Source: Pontimicrobium aquaticum
GTDB lineage: Bacteria > Bacteroidota > Bacteroidia > Flavobacteriales > Flavobacteriaceae
Assembly (NCBI RefSeq): GCF_005047595.1
Contig: NZ_SUPL01000003.1
Coordinates: 310,001 to 374,000, forward strand
DNA: 64,000 bases
Direction of reading: 5' to 3'
The notes under the pieces were generated by a model. The model was not told the DNA's origin and searched no databases. It was given only the letters and a program-made list of their open reading frames with translations. Positions 9,245 through 17,827 of this stretch are shown in pieces. Numbering within the stretch: position 1 is the first letter of the stretch; the number at the start of each line of letters is the position of its first letter. The translations under genes and the position numbers were made by a program.

Positions 9245-10363
9245 TTAAGAAAACATATCTTTTACTTTCTCAAAAAACGATCTGTCTGAACTCTCAGGTT
9301 TAGGCTCAAAATGCTCATCTTCTTTCATGCTTTCAAAAAACTCTTTCTGTTGTTTATTAAGTGTTTTGGGCGTCCAAACGTTTACATGCACTAATAAGTC
9401 TCCTTTTCCATAACCATTAATACTTGGAATACCTTTACCTCTTAATCGCAGTATTTTACCCGATTGCACACCAGCTTCCACTTTAATTCTAACTTTTCCA
9501 GTTACCGTATCAATTTCTTTTGAAGTTCCCAAAACTGCATCAGGGTAACTTATGTATAAGTCGTAATGCAAATTATCGCCTTCACGTTGTAATGTTGGGT
9601 GGTTTTCTTCTAAAATAGCTACCAATAGATCTCCAGAAATACCATTTCCAGGAGCTTCATTTCCTTTTCCTGAAACTTTTAGTTGCATTCCATCAACAAC
9701 TCCTGCAGGAATTTTAATAGACACTGTTTCTTCTTCAACAATTAAACCTTGAGCATCAGCTCCTGCTGGTTTTTTATCAATCGCTTGTCCTGCTCCACCA
9801 CAAACATTGCATGGTGTAGAGGTTTGCATTCTACCTAAAATAGTATTAGTTATTCTAGTAACTTGACCTGATCCATTACAGGTAGAGCATGTTTTATATG
9901 TAGTGCCTTTAGCTTGTTTTTTACGCTTTACTTTTACTTTTTTCTCAACGCCATTAGCAATTTCTTCAAGAGTCAATTTTACTCTAATTCGTAAATTACT
10001 TCCTTTTACAACACGTTGTCTTTGTTGACCTCCAAAGCCACTAAAACCGCCACCTCCAAAAGCACCGCCAAAAATATCACCAAACTGACTAAAGATATCG
10101 TCCATATTCATACCTCCACCGCCAAAGCCTCCAGCTCCTTCAAAGGCTTGATGACCAAACTGGTCGTAACGTGCCTTTTTATCAGGATCACTTAATACTT
10201 CATAAGCCTCTGCTGCTAGTTTAAATTTTTCTTCTGCCTCTTTATCATCGGGATTTTTATCAGGATGGTACTTTAGTGCTTGCTTTCGGTATGCTTTTTT
10301 TATTTCAGCAGACGAAGCGCCTTTGCTTAATCCTAATATTTCGTAATAGTCTTGCTTTGCCAT
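9245..10363 (-). CDS. dnaJ: Chaperone protein DnaJ, with only one zinc centre
   Basis: Co-chaperone of DnaK. The J domain (about residues 4-68) carries HPD at 33-35. A Gly/Phe-rich linker (about 70-115) follows, then the zinc region and the substrate-binding C-terminal domains. A classical DnaJ has four CxxCxGxG motifs. Here only two are present, CSTCNGSG (159-166) and CNVCGGAG (185-192), and by spacing and flanks they correspond to motifs 2 and 3. The positions of motifs 1 and 4 hold [13 protein letters not shown] and [10 protein letters not shown]. It is the second gene of the grpE-dnaJ operon, 2 bases from grpE. dnaK is not in the window. Confidence 0.96.
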   Translation of the reverse strand: MAKQDYYEILGLSKGASSAEIKKAYRKQALKYHPDKNPDDKEAEEKFKLAAEAYEVLSDPDKKARYDQFGHQAFEGAGGFGGGGMNMDDIFSQFGDIFGGAFGGGGFSGFGGQQRQRVVKGSNLRIRVKLTLEEIANGVEKKVKVKRKKQAKGTTYKTCSTCNGSGQVTRITNTILGRMQTSTPCNVCGGAGQAIDKKPAGADAQGLIVEEETVSIKIPAGVVDGMQLKVSGKGNEAPGNGISGDLLVAILEENHPTLQREGDNLHYDLYISYPDAVLGTSKEIDTVTGKVRIKVEAGVQSGKILRLRGKGIPSINGYGKGDLLVHVNVWTPKTLNKQQKEFFESMKEDEHFEPKPESSDRSFFEKVKDMFS

Positions 10364-10365
10364 AT

Positions 10366-10905
10366 TTACTGTCCTATAACTACTTTTGGAAAACGAATTA
10401 CCTTATCTCCTAAAGCGTATCCTTTTTCAATTACATCTACAATTTTTCCTTTTAGATCTTTACTTGGAGCTGGAATTTGAGTTACCGCTTCGTGATTATC
10501 AGCATTAAAAACGTCTCCTTTTTCAACCTTAATTTGCGACAACCCTTTTTGCTCTAAAGTATTGAGTAGTTTTTGATAAATCAATAATACACCTTTACGT
10601 AACTCTTCGGCTTCCTTGTCATCATCAATATGAGTTAATGCACGCTCAAAATCATCAAGAATTGGCAGCATAGACGTCATAACATTTTCACTTGCTGTTT
10701 TAAATAATTCGATACGCTCTTTAGCTGTTCTTCTTTTATAATTTTCAAACTCAGCAAACAAACGCAAAAACTTGTCTTTTTCAGCCTTGAGTTCGTCTTG
10801 TAGTTTTTCTTCAATTGTTTGCTCAGAAGTTTCTTCAACTTGTGCTTCTTGTTGAGCTCCTATTTGCTCTTCAACCACCTCTTCTTTTTTATTTTTTTTA
10901 CTCAT
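10366..10905 (-). CDS. grpE: Nucleotide exchange factor GrpE
   Basis: Releases ADP from DnaK. It has a charged, low-complexity N terminus (residues 1-35, Glu/Gln-rich), then the long dimerisation helix with [19 protein letters not shown]. The C-terminal beta domain contains [19 protein letters not shown] and a [22 protein letters not shown]-type ending. The 179-residue length is normal. It is upstream of and 2 bases from dnaJ on the same strand. No CIRCE or other heat-shock operator was recognised upstream. Confidence 0.97.
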   Translation of the reverse strand: MSKKNKKEEVVEEQIGAQQEAQVEETSEQTIEEKLQDELKAEKDKFLRLFAEFENYKRRTAKERIELFKTASENVMTSMLPILDDFERALTHIDDDKEAEELRKGVLLIYQKLLNTLEQKGLSQIKVEKGDVFNADNHEAVTQIPAPSKDLKGKIVDVIEKGYALGDKVIRFPKVVIGQ

Positions 10906-11037
10906 GTTTTAAAAACTAAATATTCAAAAAAATCAATACTAATAATAGTTGGCAAAAGTACTGCCATTATTATTAAAATGTCAAAATGTCACAAAATATT
11001 TTTACTATTTTTTAACTATTCTGATTTTGCTAATTAG

Positions 11038-11045
11038 TATTTTTG
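11038..11045 (+). promoter_or_regulatory. Bacteroidota -7 promoter box for the yceI gene
   Basis: TATTTTTG fits the TAnnTTTG consensus of the primary sigma factor in Bacteroidota. It lies 28 bases before the YceI start. No convincing TTTG -33 box is visible. Confidence 0.5.
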
Positions 11046-11073
11046 CTAAAACACTAATAAAGAAGTAACAACT

Positions 11074-11712
11074 ATGAAAAAATCTATTTTTAAATTCTTT
11101 ACAATAGCTATGTTAAGTTTGGCTATTGTAAGCTGTAAAAATTCTGCTGAAGAAGCTAAAACTACTGAGGCTGCAGAAGCAACCGAAGCACAAGTAACAT
11201 CAACAAAGTACATAGCAAATCCTGCTGAAACCACTATTGAGTGGGCTGGTTACAAACCTACAGGACAACATAACGGAACTATACAACTAGATTCTGGTGT
11301 GTTTACTGTAAATAATGGGCAAATTGAAAGTGGAACTTTTATTATTGACATGGCTTCATTAAAAGATAATGACGGAAGTGCAAGACTAGAAGGTCACCTT
11401 AAAAGTGCTGACTTTTTTGATGTTGAAAAACATCCTAATGCTGCTTTTGAAGTAACCGGTTTTGAAGAAGTAGATGGAAAGATGATGCTTTCAGGAAATT
11501 TAAAATTAAAAGAAAAAGAAAACAATGTGACGTTTCCAGTAACACTAAGCGAAGATGGTGACACTTTTACTGTTACAAGCGACATGTTTACAATAGATCG
11601 TTCTAAATGGAATGTAAAGTATGGCTCTAAGTCGTTCTTTGATAACTTGGGAGACAAGTTTATTAATGACGATATCGAGTTAAAGATTACTGTTAAGGCA
11701 AAGAAATCTTAA
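11074..11712 (+). CDS. YceI-family lipoprotein
   Basis: A predicted envelope lipoprotein, with signal peptide and lipobox ending in C21 (LAIVSC). A roughly 20-residue Glu/Ala/Thr-rich linker precedes a YceI lipocalin-like barrel (about residues 45-210) with TTIEWAGYKPTGQHNGTI, SFIIDMASL-like and GHLKSADFFDVEKHPNAAFEVT stretches. YceI proteins bind isoprenoid or amphiphilic molecules; the ligand and role here are unknown. It is monocistronic, with its own promoter box and terminator. Confidence 0.93.
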   Translation: MKKSIFKFFTIAMLSLAIVSCKNSAEEAKTTEAAEATEAQVTSTKYIANPAETTIEWAGYKPTGQHNGTIQLDSGVFTVNNGQIESGTFIIDMASLKDNDGSARLEGHLKSADFFDVEKHPNAAFEVTGFEEVDGKMMLSGNLKLKEKENNVTFPVTLSEDGDTFTVTSDMFTIDRSKWNVKYGSKSFFDNLGDKFINDDIELKITVKAKKS

Positions 11713-11733
11713 CATTAAGAAACCTTTAATTTT

Positions 11734-11765
11734 AATAAAGCTGCTCATATTTGAGTAGCTTTATT
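11734..11765 (+). terminator. Terminator after the yceI gene
   Basis: AATAAAGCTGCTCA pairs with TGAGTAGCTTTATT around a 4-base loop, with one G-T wobble, and AATTTTAT follows. It lies 21 bases past the stop. Confidence 0.75.
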
Positions 11766-11841
11766 AATTTTATAATAACCTTTAGTTAAATTAAAAATTA
11801 GGTAAACTATGTTTCTTTGTTTGGTAAACCAAATTAAGAAC

Positions 11842-12267
11842 ATGAAAAAAATTTACATTTTAATTGTATTGGCAATTTTGACTCAATCATGTACAGTAAA
11901 TGACACTGATAATTTTAAGAATGAATTACTAGAAACCTGGACATTAGTGAATGTACTAGAGAATTCTTCAAATTCTCAAAACAATAACAATACTTTACAG
12001 GTACAAGAGCAATTAACTCTACAAAACGATAGCATTTTTACAAGAACAAGACGAGCAAACTCAAATTACTGGTTTTTGCAAGGCACATATTCAATAATCA
12101 AGACAGATGAAGCAAAATACATGGTTCTAAAATACCATGAAGAAAGTGCTATTATTGGCAACTGCTCAAACAACAAAAACGAAGTACTTATTTTTGAATC
12201 TGAAAACGAAATTAGCAACATTTGGTTTGAATGTGGAGGTCCAAAACTAATTTACAATAAAAACTAG
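11842..12267 (+). CDS. Small lipoprotein, lipocalin-like
   Basis: A predicted lipoprotein of about 141 residues. The start at 11842 is preferred over an in-frame ATG at 11809 because it places Lys-Lys and a hydrophobic helix directly before the lipobox (LTQSC). The mature part has ELLETWTLVNVLE at the start and alternating short strands with a Gln/Asn-rich stretch. This pattern resembles the lipocalin-like domains common in Bacteroidota, but the assignment is weak. A CGGP motif lies near the C terminus. It is the first of four small exported proteins on this strand. Confidence 0.6.
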   Translation: MKKIYILIVLAILTQSCTVNDTDNFKNELLETWTLVNVLENSSNSQNNNNTLQVQEQLTLQNDSIFTRTRRANSNYWFLQGTYSIIKTDEAKYMVLKYHEESAIIGNCSNNKNEVLIFESENEISNIWFECGGPKLIYNKN

Positions 12268-12351
12268 TTGGCTGTAATTAGTTAAAACTATCATAAGCAG
12301 CATCTATTTTTAAGTATTAAATGGTATTTTTCATTATCAAACATTAAAATT

Positions 12352-12759
12352 ATGATAATGAGAACCCTTTTTTTATTTATCGCTCTAATTATAGGTTCGC
12401 AAACTTTTGGACAAATAGACGATAGAATTTCCACTATAGAATTTGTTGAAGTTCTCAACAACAACAAAAAAGAAGCACTTTATTATTTTCAAAATAACTG
12501 GAAAGTTTTAAGAGTTAAAGCAATGAAAAAAAACTATATTCACTCTTATCAACTACTAGAAACACAAAAAAGTGATGAAGCTCCTTTTCAATTAATGCTG
12601 GTCACAACTTACCTAAACAAAGTACAATACGACCAAAGAGAAGACCATTTTCAAGAACTCATTAAAGAAAGTGGTGGACTAAAATTACTAAACGACAAAA
12701 AACCAACTGAGTTTAGAAAAAGCTTGTTTAGTAAAGACATGGTTAGACACTGGAATTGA
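12352..12759 (+). CDS. Small exported protein of unknown function
   Basis: A 135-residue protein with a signal peptide ending near SQTFGQ. An alternative ATG at 12358 would shorten it by two residues. The mature part is about 115 residues, charged and probably helical, with EVLNNNKKEALYYFQNNWKVLR and a C-terminal FSKDMVRHWN. No family was recognised. It sits between two predicted lipoproteins on the same strand, 23 bases before the alpha/beta hydrolase start, so it may share that transcript. Confidence 0.55.
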   Translation: MIMRTLFLFIALIIGSQTFGQIDDRISTIEFVEVLNNNKKEALYYFQNNWKVLRVKAMKKNYIHSYQLLETQKSDEAPFQLMLVTTYLNKVQYDQREDHFQELIKESGGLKLLNDKKPTEFRKSLFSKDMVRHWN

Positions 12760-12782
12760 GTTAAAGTTAATTAATCATCTTT

Positions 12783-13562
12783 ATGAAAAATATATATTTA
12801 TGTATTTGTTTGCTCTTCTTTATAACTTCTTGTAAACAAAATACTAGTAAAAAGAAAAACACAATTGGAAAGAGTGAAACTACTGAAATTTCATTTTACA
12901 CAAAAGACAGCCTAAAAATATATGGTGATTTATTTGAAATAAGTAAAACAGCACCAACCATATTATTATTTCATCAAGGAGGTGCAAATTCTAGAGGCGA
13001 ATATCAAAACATCATTCCTATTTTAAAAGAAGAAGGATTTAATGTATTAACCATAGATCAACGTCGAGGCGGACAACGTTTTGGAAGTTATAACAGGACT
13101 GTTGCAGAAATACCTAAAAACACCTATGATTATTGTGATGCTTATCTAGATTTAGAAGCAGCCTTAGAGTTTGTAAAAACATCTCATTTTACTGGTAAGA
13201 AAATCGTTTGGGGAAGTAGCTATAGTGCCACCTTATGTATAAAGTTAGCCAGTAAAAACACTGATGCTATTGATGGTGTTTTAGCATTTTCTCCAGCATC
13301 TGGAGAACCTATGGAAGGCTGTCGTCCAGAAGAAATTTTAAAAACCTTAAAAACTCCTTTATTACTCTTACGACCATCAATAGAAGCCGAAATAGAAAGC
13401 GTAAAAACGCAGTTAGCATTAGCCAAAGAGTACAATCATGAAACCTATGTAACCAAAAATGGCGTACATGGCTCCTCTATGCTAGTAGAAGATAGAGTTG
13501 GAAGTTCTATAGACGAAAATTGGGAGGTTGTAAAAACCTTTTTAAACAAGTATAAACAATAA
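12783..13562 (+). CDS. Alpha/beta-hydrolase lipoprotein (dienelactone hydrolase-like)
   Basis: A 259-residue predicted lipoprotein, with signal peptide and lipobox ending FFITSC. The alpha/beta fold begins with TILLFHQGGANSRGEY, the oxyanion-type strand and loop. The nucleophile elbow is GSSYSA (about residues 145-150, Ser in WGSSYSA). A conserved acidic region lies in LLLLRPSIEAE and the catalytic His is probably in KNGVHGSSML. The substrate is unknown. Its position in the envelope is inferred from the lipobox. Confidence 0.82.
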   Translation: MKNIYLCICLLFFITSCKQNTSKKKNTIGKSETTEISFYTKDSLKIYGDLFEISKTAPTILLFHQGGANSRGEYQNIIPILKEEGFNVLTIDQRRGGQRFGSYNRTVAEIPKNTYDYCDAYLDLEAALEFVKTSHFTGKKIVWGSSYSATLCIKLASKNTDAIDGVLAFSPASGEPMEGCRPEEILKTLKTPLLLLRPSIEAEIESVKTQLALAKEYNHETYVTKNGVHGSSMLVEDRVGSSIDENWEVVKTFLNKYKQ

Positions 13563-13591
13563 GATTTCTATATTAATTGTGTTTAGTTTCT

Positions 13592-13599
13592 TATTTTTG
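13592..13599 (+). promoter_or_regulatory. Bacteroidota -7 promoter box for the lipoprotein at 13617
   Basis: TATTTTTG matches TAnnTTTG and lies 17 bases before the start codon, giving a very short leader. The same box, with similar downstream bases (GGTAAAA), recurs ahead of kynureninase. Confidence 0.45.
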
Positions 13600-13616
13600 G
13601 TAAAAAATCCAACCAC

Positions 13617-14288
13617 ATGAAAAAGTTATGTCTCCTTTCCTTTTTAATCATTTTTTCTTCTTGCAAAGAAACTGAAGAAAAAAAAGAAGTTCCTATAAAA
13701 GAATTAACAACAGCTGAAAAAATCGCCAACGCTCATGGTTATGAAAATTGGCATAAAGTAAAAACGTTTGCTTTTACTTTTGGTGGAAAAATAGAAGACC
13801 CAAATAGCGGTCGCGCTTGGGTATGGAACCCAAAAACGAATGATATTAAATTAACTAGAAATGGTGAAATAATAGAATATAATAGAAACAATATGGATTC
13901 TATCGCCTTAAAAACTGATAGAGGTTTTATTAATGATAAATTTTGGGCGCTAATTCCGTTTCAATTAATTTGGGATGAAGGCACTACTATTTCTGAGCCG
14001 ACAAAAGCTGAATCTCCAATAAAAAAGCAAGAATTAAACAAAATTGTTTTAACCTACTCAAATAAAGGTGGTTACACACCTGGAGATGCTTATGATATTT
14101 ATTACGACGATGCTTATATAATTAGAGAATGGAATTTTAGAAGAGGAAATGCTCCAGAACCTACTATATCAAATACCTTTGAAGACTACCAGGATTTTAA
14201 TGGATTAAAAATTGCTTTAAGCCACAAAAGAGGTGAAAACGAACGCAATTTACTTTTAAGAAACATTAAAGTAGAAATGGAAGAATAA
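13617..14288 (+). CDS. Lipoprotein of unknown function, possibly LolA-like fold
   Basis: A 223-residue predicted lipoprotein with lipobox IIFSSC near residue 17. The phrase ANAHGYENWHKVKTFAFTFGG opens the mature domain, followed by repeated strands (GRAWVWNPKTNDIKL, IVLTYSNKGGY, LKIALSHKR). This resembles the 'AHGG...W' lipoproteins of Bacteroidota that have a LolA-like sheet, possibly DUF6503. The assignment is from memory and tentative. It lies just upstream of the kynurenine operon but has its own promoter box, and another box separates it from kynureninase. Confidence 0.55.
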   Translation: MKKLCLLSFLIIFSSCKETEEKKEVPIKELTTAEKIANAHGYENWHKVKTFAFTFGGKIEDPNSGRAWVWNPKTNDIKLTRNGEIIEYNRNNMDSIALKTDRGFINDKFWALIPFQLIWDEGTTISEPTKAESPIKKQELNKIVLTYSNKGGYTPGDAYDIYYDDAYIIREWNFRRGNAPEPTISNTFEDYQDFNGLKIALSHKRGENERNLLLRNIKVEMEE

Positions 14289-14327
14289 TTCACTCAAATA
14301 AGCAGTAAAAAATCTTTCAAATTTTCA

Positions 14328-14335
14328 TATTTTTG
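14328..14335 (+). promoter_or_regulatory. Probable -7 promoter box of the kynurenine operon
   Basis: TATTTTTG matches TAnnTTTG exactly. It lies 22 bases before the TTG start of kynureninase, the first gene of the operon. No clear -33 element or operator palindrome was found here. Confidence 0.5.
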
Positions 14336-14357
14336 GGTAAAACCAAAACATTTTACA

Positions 14358-15632
14358 TTGTCCAATTATAAACTAGGTCTTGAATACGCTAAGCAACAAG
14401 ACCAAAATGACACTTTAGCTTCATACCGAAATCTATTTCATATTCCAAAAGACAAACATGGAAATGACTGGTTGTATTTTACTGGAAACTCCTTAGGATT
14501 ACAGCCAAAATCTACTCAAAAATATATTCAACAAGAACTTGACGATTGGGCCAATTTAGGCGTAGAAGGTCATTTTGAAGCTAAAAATCCTTGGATGAGA
14601 TACCATGAATTCCTAACAGTATCTATGGCAAAACTTGTTGGCGCAAAACCAATTGAGGTAGTTATTACAAATACTTTAACAACCAACTTACACTTGTTAA
14701 TGGTATCGTTTTATCAACCTACAAAAACAAAATACAAAATAGTTATTGAAAGTGATGCCTTCCCATCAGATAGATATGCTGTACAAACACAGCTAGAGTT
14801 TCATGGCTTTGATGCGAACGAAGGATTGATTGAATGGAAACCAAGACAAGGTGAAGAACTATTACGAATAGAAGATTTAGAAAGCATCCTTAAAGAGCAA
14901 GGAGATGAAATTGCATTACTTTTAATTGGAGGCGTAAATTATTACACAGGACAATATTTAGACTTAAAGCATATTGCAGAACTCGGTCATTCCAAAAGCT
15001 GTATGGTTGGAATCGATTTAGCTCATGGCGCAGGAAACATTCAGCCAGAATTACATGATTCAGGAGTTGATTTTGCTGCTTGGTGTACTTATAAATATTT
15101 AAACTCTGGTCCAGGAAGTTTGGCAGGTTTATTTGTACATGAAAAACATGCACATAATAGAGATTTAAAGCGCTTTGCAGGTTGGTGGAGCCATAACAAA
15201 TCGACTCGATTTAATATGCGTCAACCACTCGACGTTATTCCTGGTGCCGAAGGTTGGCAGTTAAGCAATCCTCCTATTCTATCAATGGCTGCTATTAAAG
15301 CATCGTTAGATATGTTTAATGACGTTGGAATGGATTCTTTAAGAGCAAAATCTAAAAAGCTTACTGGTTATTTTGAGTTCTTGATTAATGAACTGAAAAA
15401 TGATAAAATAAAAATTATTACGCCTTCAAATCCAGACGAACGTGGCTGTCAACTCTCCATACAAGTTAAAGATGCTGACAAAAGTTTACACCAAAAATTA
15501 ACCGAGGCACATATAATCACCGATTGGCGCGAACCAGATGTTATTAGGTGCGCTCCAGTACCATTGTATAACAGTTTTGAAGATGTATATAGAATGGTAG
15601 AAAAATTAAAAGAGATATTGGATGAGACCTAA
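14358..15632 (+). CDS. kynU: Kynureninase (TTG start)
   Basis: A PLP enzyme cleaving kynurenine or 3-hydroxykynurenine to (3-hydroxy)anthranilate and alanine. The 424-residue protein shows HGNDWLYFTGNSLGLQPKS near the N terminus, GIDLAHGAGNIQ (about 218-229) with the PLP-binding Asp, and CTYKYLNSGPGS with the Schiff-base lysine K246. The start is a TTG: the next in-frame ATG is near residue 80, inside the fold, and the N terminus from SNYKLGLEYA matches the family. It is the first gene of the plus-strand tryptophan-catabolic operon and is separated from the monooxygenase by 244 bases filled with a palindromic repeat. Confidence 0.95.
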   Translation: MSNYKLGLEYAKQQDQNDTLASYRNLFHIPKDKHGNDWLYFTGNSLGLQPKSTQKYIQQELDDWANLGVEGHFEAKNPWMRYHEFLTVSMAKLVGAKPIEVVITNTLTTNLHLLMVSFYQPTKTKYKIVIESDAFPSDRYAVQTQLEFHGFDANEGLIEWKPRQGEELLRIEDLESILKEQGDEIALLLIGGVNYYTGQYLDLKHIAELGHSKSCMVGIDLAHGAGNIQPELHDSGVDFAAWCTYKYLNSGPGSLAGLFVHEKHAHNRDLKRFAGWWSHNKSTRFNMRQPLDVIPGAEGWQLSNPPILSMAAIKASLDMFNDVGMDSLRAKSKKLTGYFEFLINELKNDKIKIITPSNPDERGCQLSIQVKDADKSLHQKLTEAHIITDWREPDVIRCAPVPLYNSFEDVYRMVEKLKEILDET

Positions 15633-15659
15633 TCAATGTTTAGTGTTGAGAAAAGATCC

Positions 15660-15785
15660 TCTTAAAAGTTGTCGTGAAATTTGAATTGAAGAATTCGTAA
15701 AAGCTTCCGCTTGTTCGAATTTCACTTTAGCGAAAAAGGTCGGAAGATTTAGAATTCAAAAAATAAATTTAGACAACTTTTAAGA
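15660..15785 (+). repeat. Long imperfect palindromic element between kynU and kmo
   Basis: The outer arms TCTTAAAAGTTGTC (15660-15673) and GACAACTTTTAAGA (15772-15785) are perfect inverted repeats. Inside them are further matching pairs AAATTT, GAATTC and TTCCG/CGGAA in mirrored order, so most of the 126 bases could fold as one interrupted hairpin. No open frame is present. It resembles a non-coding mobile palindromic repeat. A 16-base piece of its left arm recurs at 17327-17342. Confidence 0.65.
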
Positions 15786-15842
15786 AGTCTAGATTTTTTA
15801 GTTCTTTTTCATCGATGGAAAAATAACATAAACGATAAAATA

Positions 15843-15867
15843 AGATTCTGAAACAAGCTCAGAATGA
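15843..15867 (+). repeat. Short hairpin repeat, copy 1
   Basis: ATTCTGA (15845-15851) pairs with TCAGAAT (15859-15865) within AAGATTCTGAAACAAGCTCA. A related unit at 42722-42746 has the same frame with compensating arm changes. It ends 11 bases before the kmo start. Confidence 0.55.
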
Positions 15868-15876
15868 CAAAGAAAA

Positions 15877-17277
15877 ATGAAAGATAAAAAGCAAAACATA
15901 CTTATTATTGGCGCAGGACTTTGCGGTTCACTTCTCGCCTTGCGTTTAGGTCAACGAGGCTATAATGTAAGCGTTTATGAAATGCGCCCAGATCTACGAA
16001 AGGTAGATATTTCAGCAGGACGTTCAATTAATCTGGCTTTTTCCGATAGAGGAAATAAAGCTATGAAACTCGTTGGCATTGAATACAAAGTAAAAGAACT
16101 CTGTATTCCAATGAATGGTCGCATGCTTCATGATAAGGAAGGCAATACATTTTTGTCAAATTATAGTGGTCGAGACCATGAGTATATCAATTCCATTTCT
16201 CGTGGAGAACTCAACGGTTTGCTATTAACTGAAGCTGAAAAACATGAAAATGTGACGATTCATTTCAATAAAAAATGTAAGTCGGTTGATTTTGAAAAAA
16301 CCACAGCTTTATTTAAAGATTACAATACTAAACATGAATTTGTTGAAGATGCTGATGTTATCATTGCTACTGATGGAGCTGGTTCTGCGATGCGAAAGAG
16401 TTATTATTTAGGGAAAAAATTCTTGTTTAGCTTTTCGCAAGATTATTTAACACATGGCTATAAAGAATTAAGTATTTTACCAACTAAAGAAGGTGGTTAT
16501 AAAACCTATAAAAATGCTTTACACATATGGCCACGTGGCGATTTTATGCTCATAGCCTTACCAAATTTAGATGGTAGTTTTACAGTTACGTTATTCTTGA
16601 ATCATAGTGATGGTGAATACAATTTCGGCAATTTAACAACCCCTGAAATAGTTACAGAATTCTTTAAAAAAGAATTTCCAGATGCCTTAAAGCTTATGCC
16701 AAATCTTGTGGATGATTTCTTTGAAAATCCAACAGCTGCATTAGGAACTGTAAAATGTTCGCCTTGGCATTTTAAAGGCAACACCTTACTAATGGGCGAT
16801 GCTGCACATGCTATTGTACCTTTTTATGGTCAAGGCATGAATGCCTCCTTTGAAGATGTTGTGGAATTTGACAAAGTGCTAGACCAAAACTTAGATAATT
16901 GGGAAGCTGTATTTACTACTTACGAAAAATCACGCAAAAAAGATACTGACGCCATTGCTGATTTAGCGATTGACAATTTTCATGAAATGAAAGACCACGT
17001 TGCTAATCCTATCTTTCAAGAAAAGCGTAAGATTGAAATGGCACTAGAAAAGAATTTTCCAGAGGAGTATTCTTCAAAATACTCCCTAGTGACATTTAAT
17101 GAAAATATTGGATATAAGGAAGCTATGCTAAAAGGTAGAGCACAAGACAAAGCCATATTGAATATGCTAGCAGATGGAGAAATCGATGTAAATGGCGAAT
17201 TAAAAAATATATTAGAAAAAGTAAAACAACAAACCGAAGCTATTCTAGAAGACGATAGGATTGCTGGTTTGAAATAG
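15877..17277 (+). CDS. kmo: Kynurenine 3-monooxygenase
   Basis: An FAD-dependent hydroxylase making 3-hydroxykynurenine from kynurenine with NADPH and O2. The Rossmann motif IIGAGLCGSLLALRLGQRG (residues about 9-27) opens the protein. VYEMRPDLRK, AGRSINLAFSDRG and a DG motif (ATDGAGSAMR) follow. The second FAD-contact motif GDAAHAIVPFYGQGMNAS is the flavoprotein-hydroxylase GD motif. The 466-residue length is as expected. It is the second gene of the kynurenine operon; its product feeds back to the kynureninase encoded upstream. Confidence 0.95.
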   Translation: MKDKKQNILIIGAGLCGSLLALRLGQRGYNVSVYEMRPDLRKVDISAGRSINLAFSDRGNKAMKLVGIEYKVKELCIPMNGRMLHDKEGNTFLSNYSGRDHEYINSISRGELNGLLLTEAEKHENVTIHFNKKCKSVDFEKTTALFKDYNTKHEFVEDADVIIATDGAGSAMRKSYYLGKKFLFSFSQDYLTHGYKELSILPTKEGGYKTYKNALHIWPRGDFMLIALPNLDGSFTVTLFLNHSDGEYNFGNLTTPEIVTEFFKKEFPDALKLMPNLVDDFFENPTAALGTVKCSPWHFKGNTLLMGDAAHAIVPFYGQGMNASFEDVVEFDKVLDQNLDNWEAVFTTYEKSRKKDTDAIADLAIDNFHEMKDHVANPIFQEKRKIEMALEKNFPEEYSSKYSLVTFNENIGYKEAMLKGRAQDKAILNMLADGEIDVNGELKNILEKVKQQTEAILEDDRIAGLK

Positions 17278-17326
17278 ATGTGAGAAATTTAATAAATTTA
17301 TAAAAATTGAATAGCAACCTGATAAC

Positions 17327-17342
17327 AGTTGTCGTAAAATTT
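17327..17342 (+). repeat. Half-site of the kynU-kmo palindromic element
   Basis: AGTTGTCGTAAAATTT matches AGTTGTCGTGAAATTT at 15667-15682 at 15 of 16 positions. It lies directly before the RidA start codon. No right arm is present, so it looks like a truncated copy. Confidence 0.45.
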
Positions 17343-17349
17343 AAAAATT

Positions 17350-17757
17350 ATGAGTGACGAAAAAAAAGTAACTCCAAGAGGCGCTTACCCACACAATAGA
17401 AGAGCTGGAGATTTTATATTTATTTCAGGAACAAGTTCCCGACGTGCAGATAACACCATTGCAGGAGTCGATATTATTGACGAAATGGGAACCAAACGAT
17501 TAAATATTGAAGTACAAACACGTAAAGTATTACAAAACATTGAAAAAAACTTAATAAGTGCTGGAGCATCTATGAGCGATGTTGTAGATGTAACCAGTTT
17601 TTTAGTAAACATGAATGATTTTGCAGGTTATAATAAAGCTTATGCTGAGTTTTTTAACGCAGAAACTGGTCCAGCAAGAACTACTGTAGCAGTGCATCAA
17701 TTACCTCATCCAGATTTAGTCGTGGAGATAAAAGTCATGGCATATAAGCCCTTATAG
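17350..17757 (+). CDS. RidA-family deaminase, probable 2-aminomuconate deaminase
   Basis: A 135-residue Rid-family (YjgF/YER057c) protein. It starts [25 protein letters not shown] and contains [29 protein letters not shown]. The RidA-type arginine lies in [13 protein letters not shown], followed by the C-terminal [12 protein letters not shown]. Rid proteins hydrolyse enamines and imines. In known tryptophan and nitrobenzoate pathways a family member deaminates 2-aminomuconate. That role is inferred here from its place beside the aminomuconic semialdehyde dehydrogenase, not from unique residues. A generic imine deaminase is the alternative. Confidence 0.85.
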   Translation: MSDEKKVTPRGAYPHNRRAGDFIFISGTSSRRADNTIAGVDIIDEMGTKRLNIEVQTRKVLQNIEKNLISAGASMSDVVDVTSFLVNMNDFAGYNKAYAEFFNAETGPARTTVAVHQLPHPDLVVEIKVMAYKPL

Positions 17758-17827
17758 TTAAATAGCTTATTTTTAGCATAAACTACCTCAAACCAACCTT
17801 TGCTTAATCACTTTTTAATTTAAAAAT

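Noticed and set aside
11394-11657. An opposite-strand open frame inside yceI
   Set aside because: It is the antisense shadow of a conserved domain with no family features of its own.
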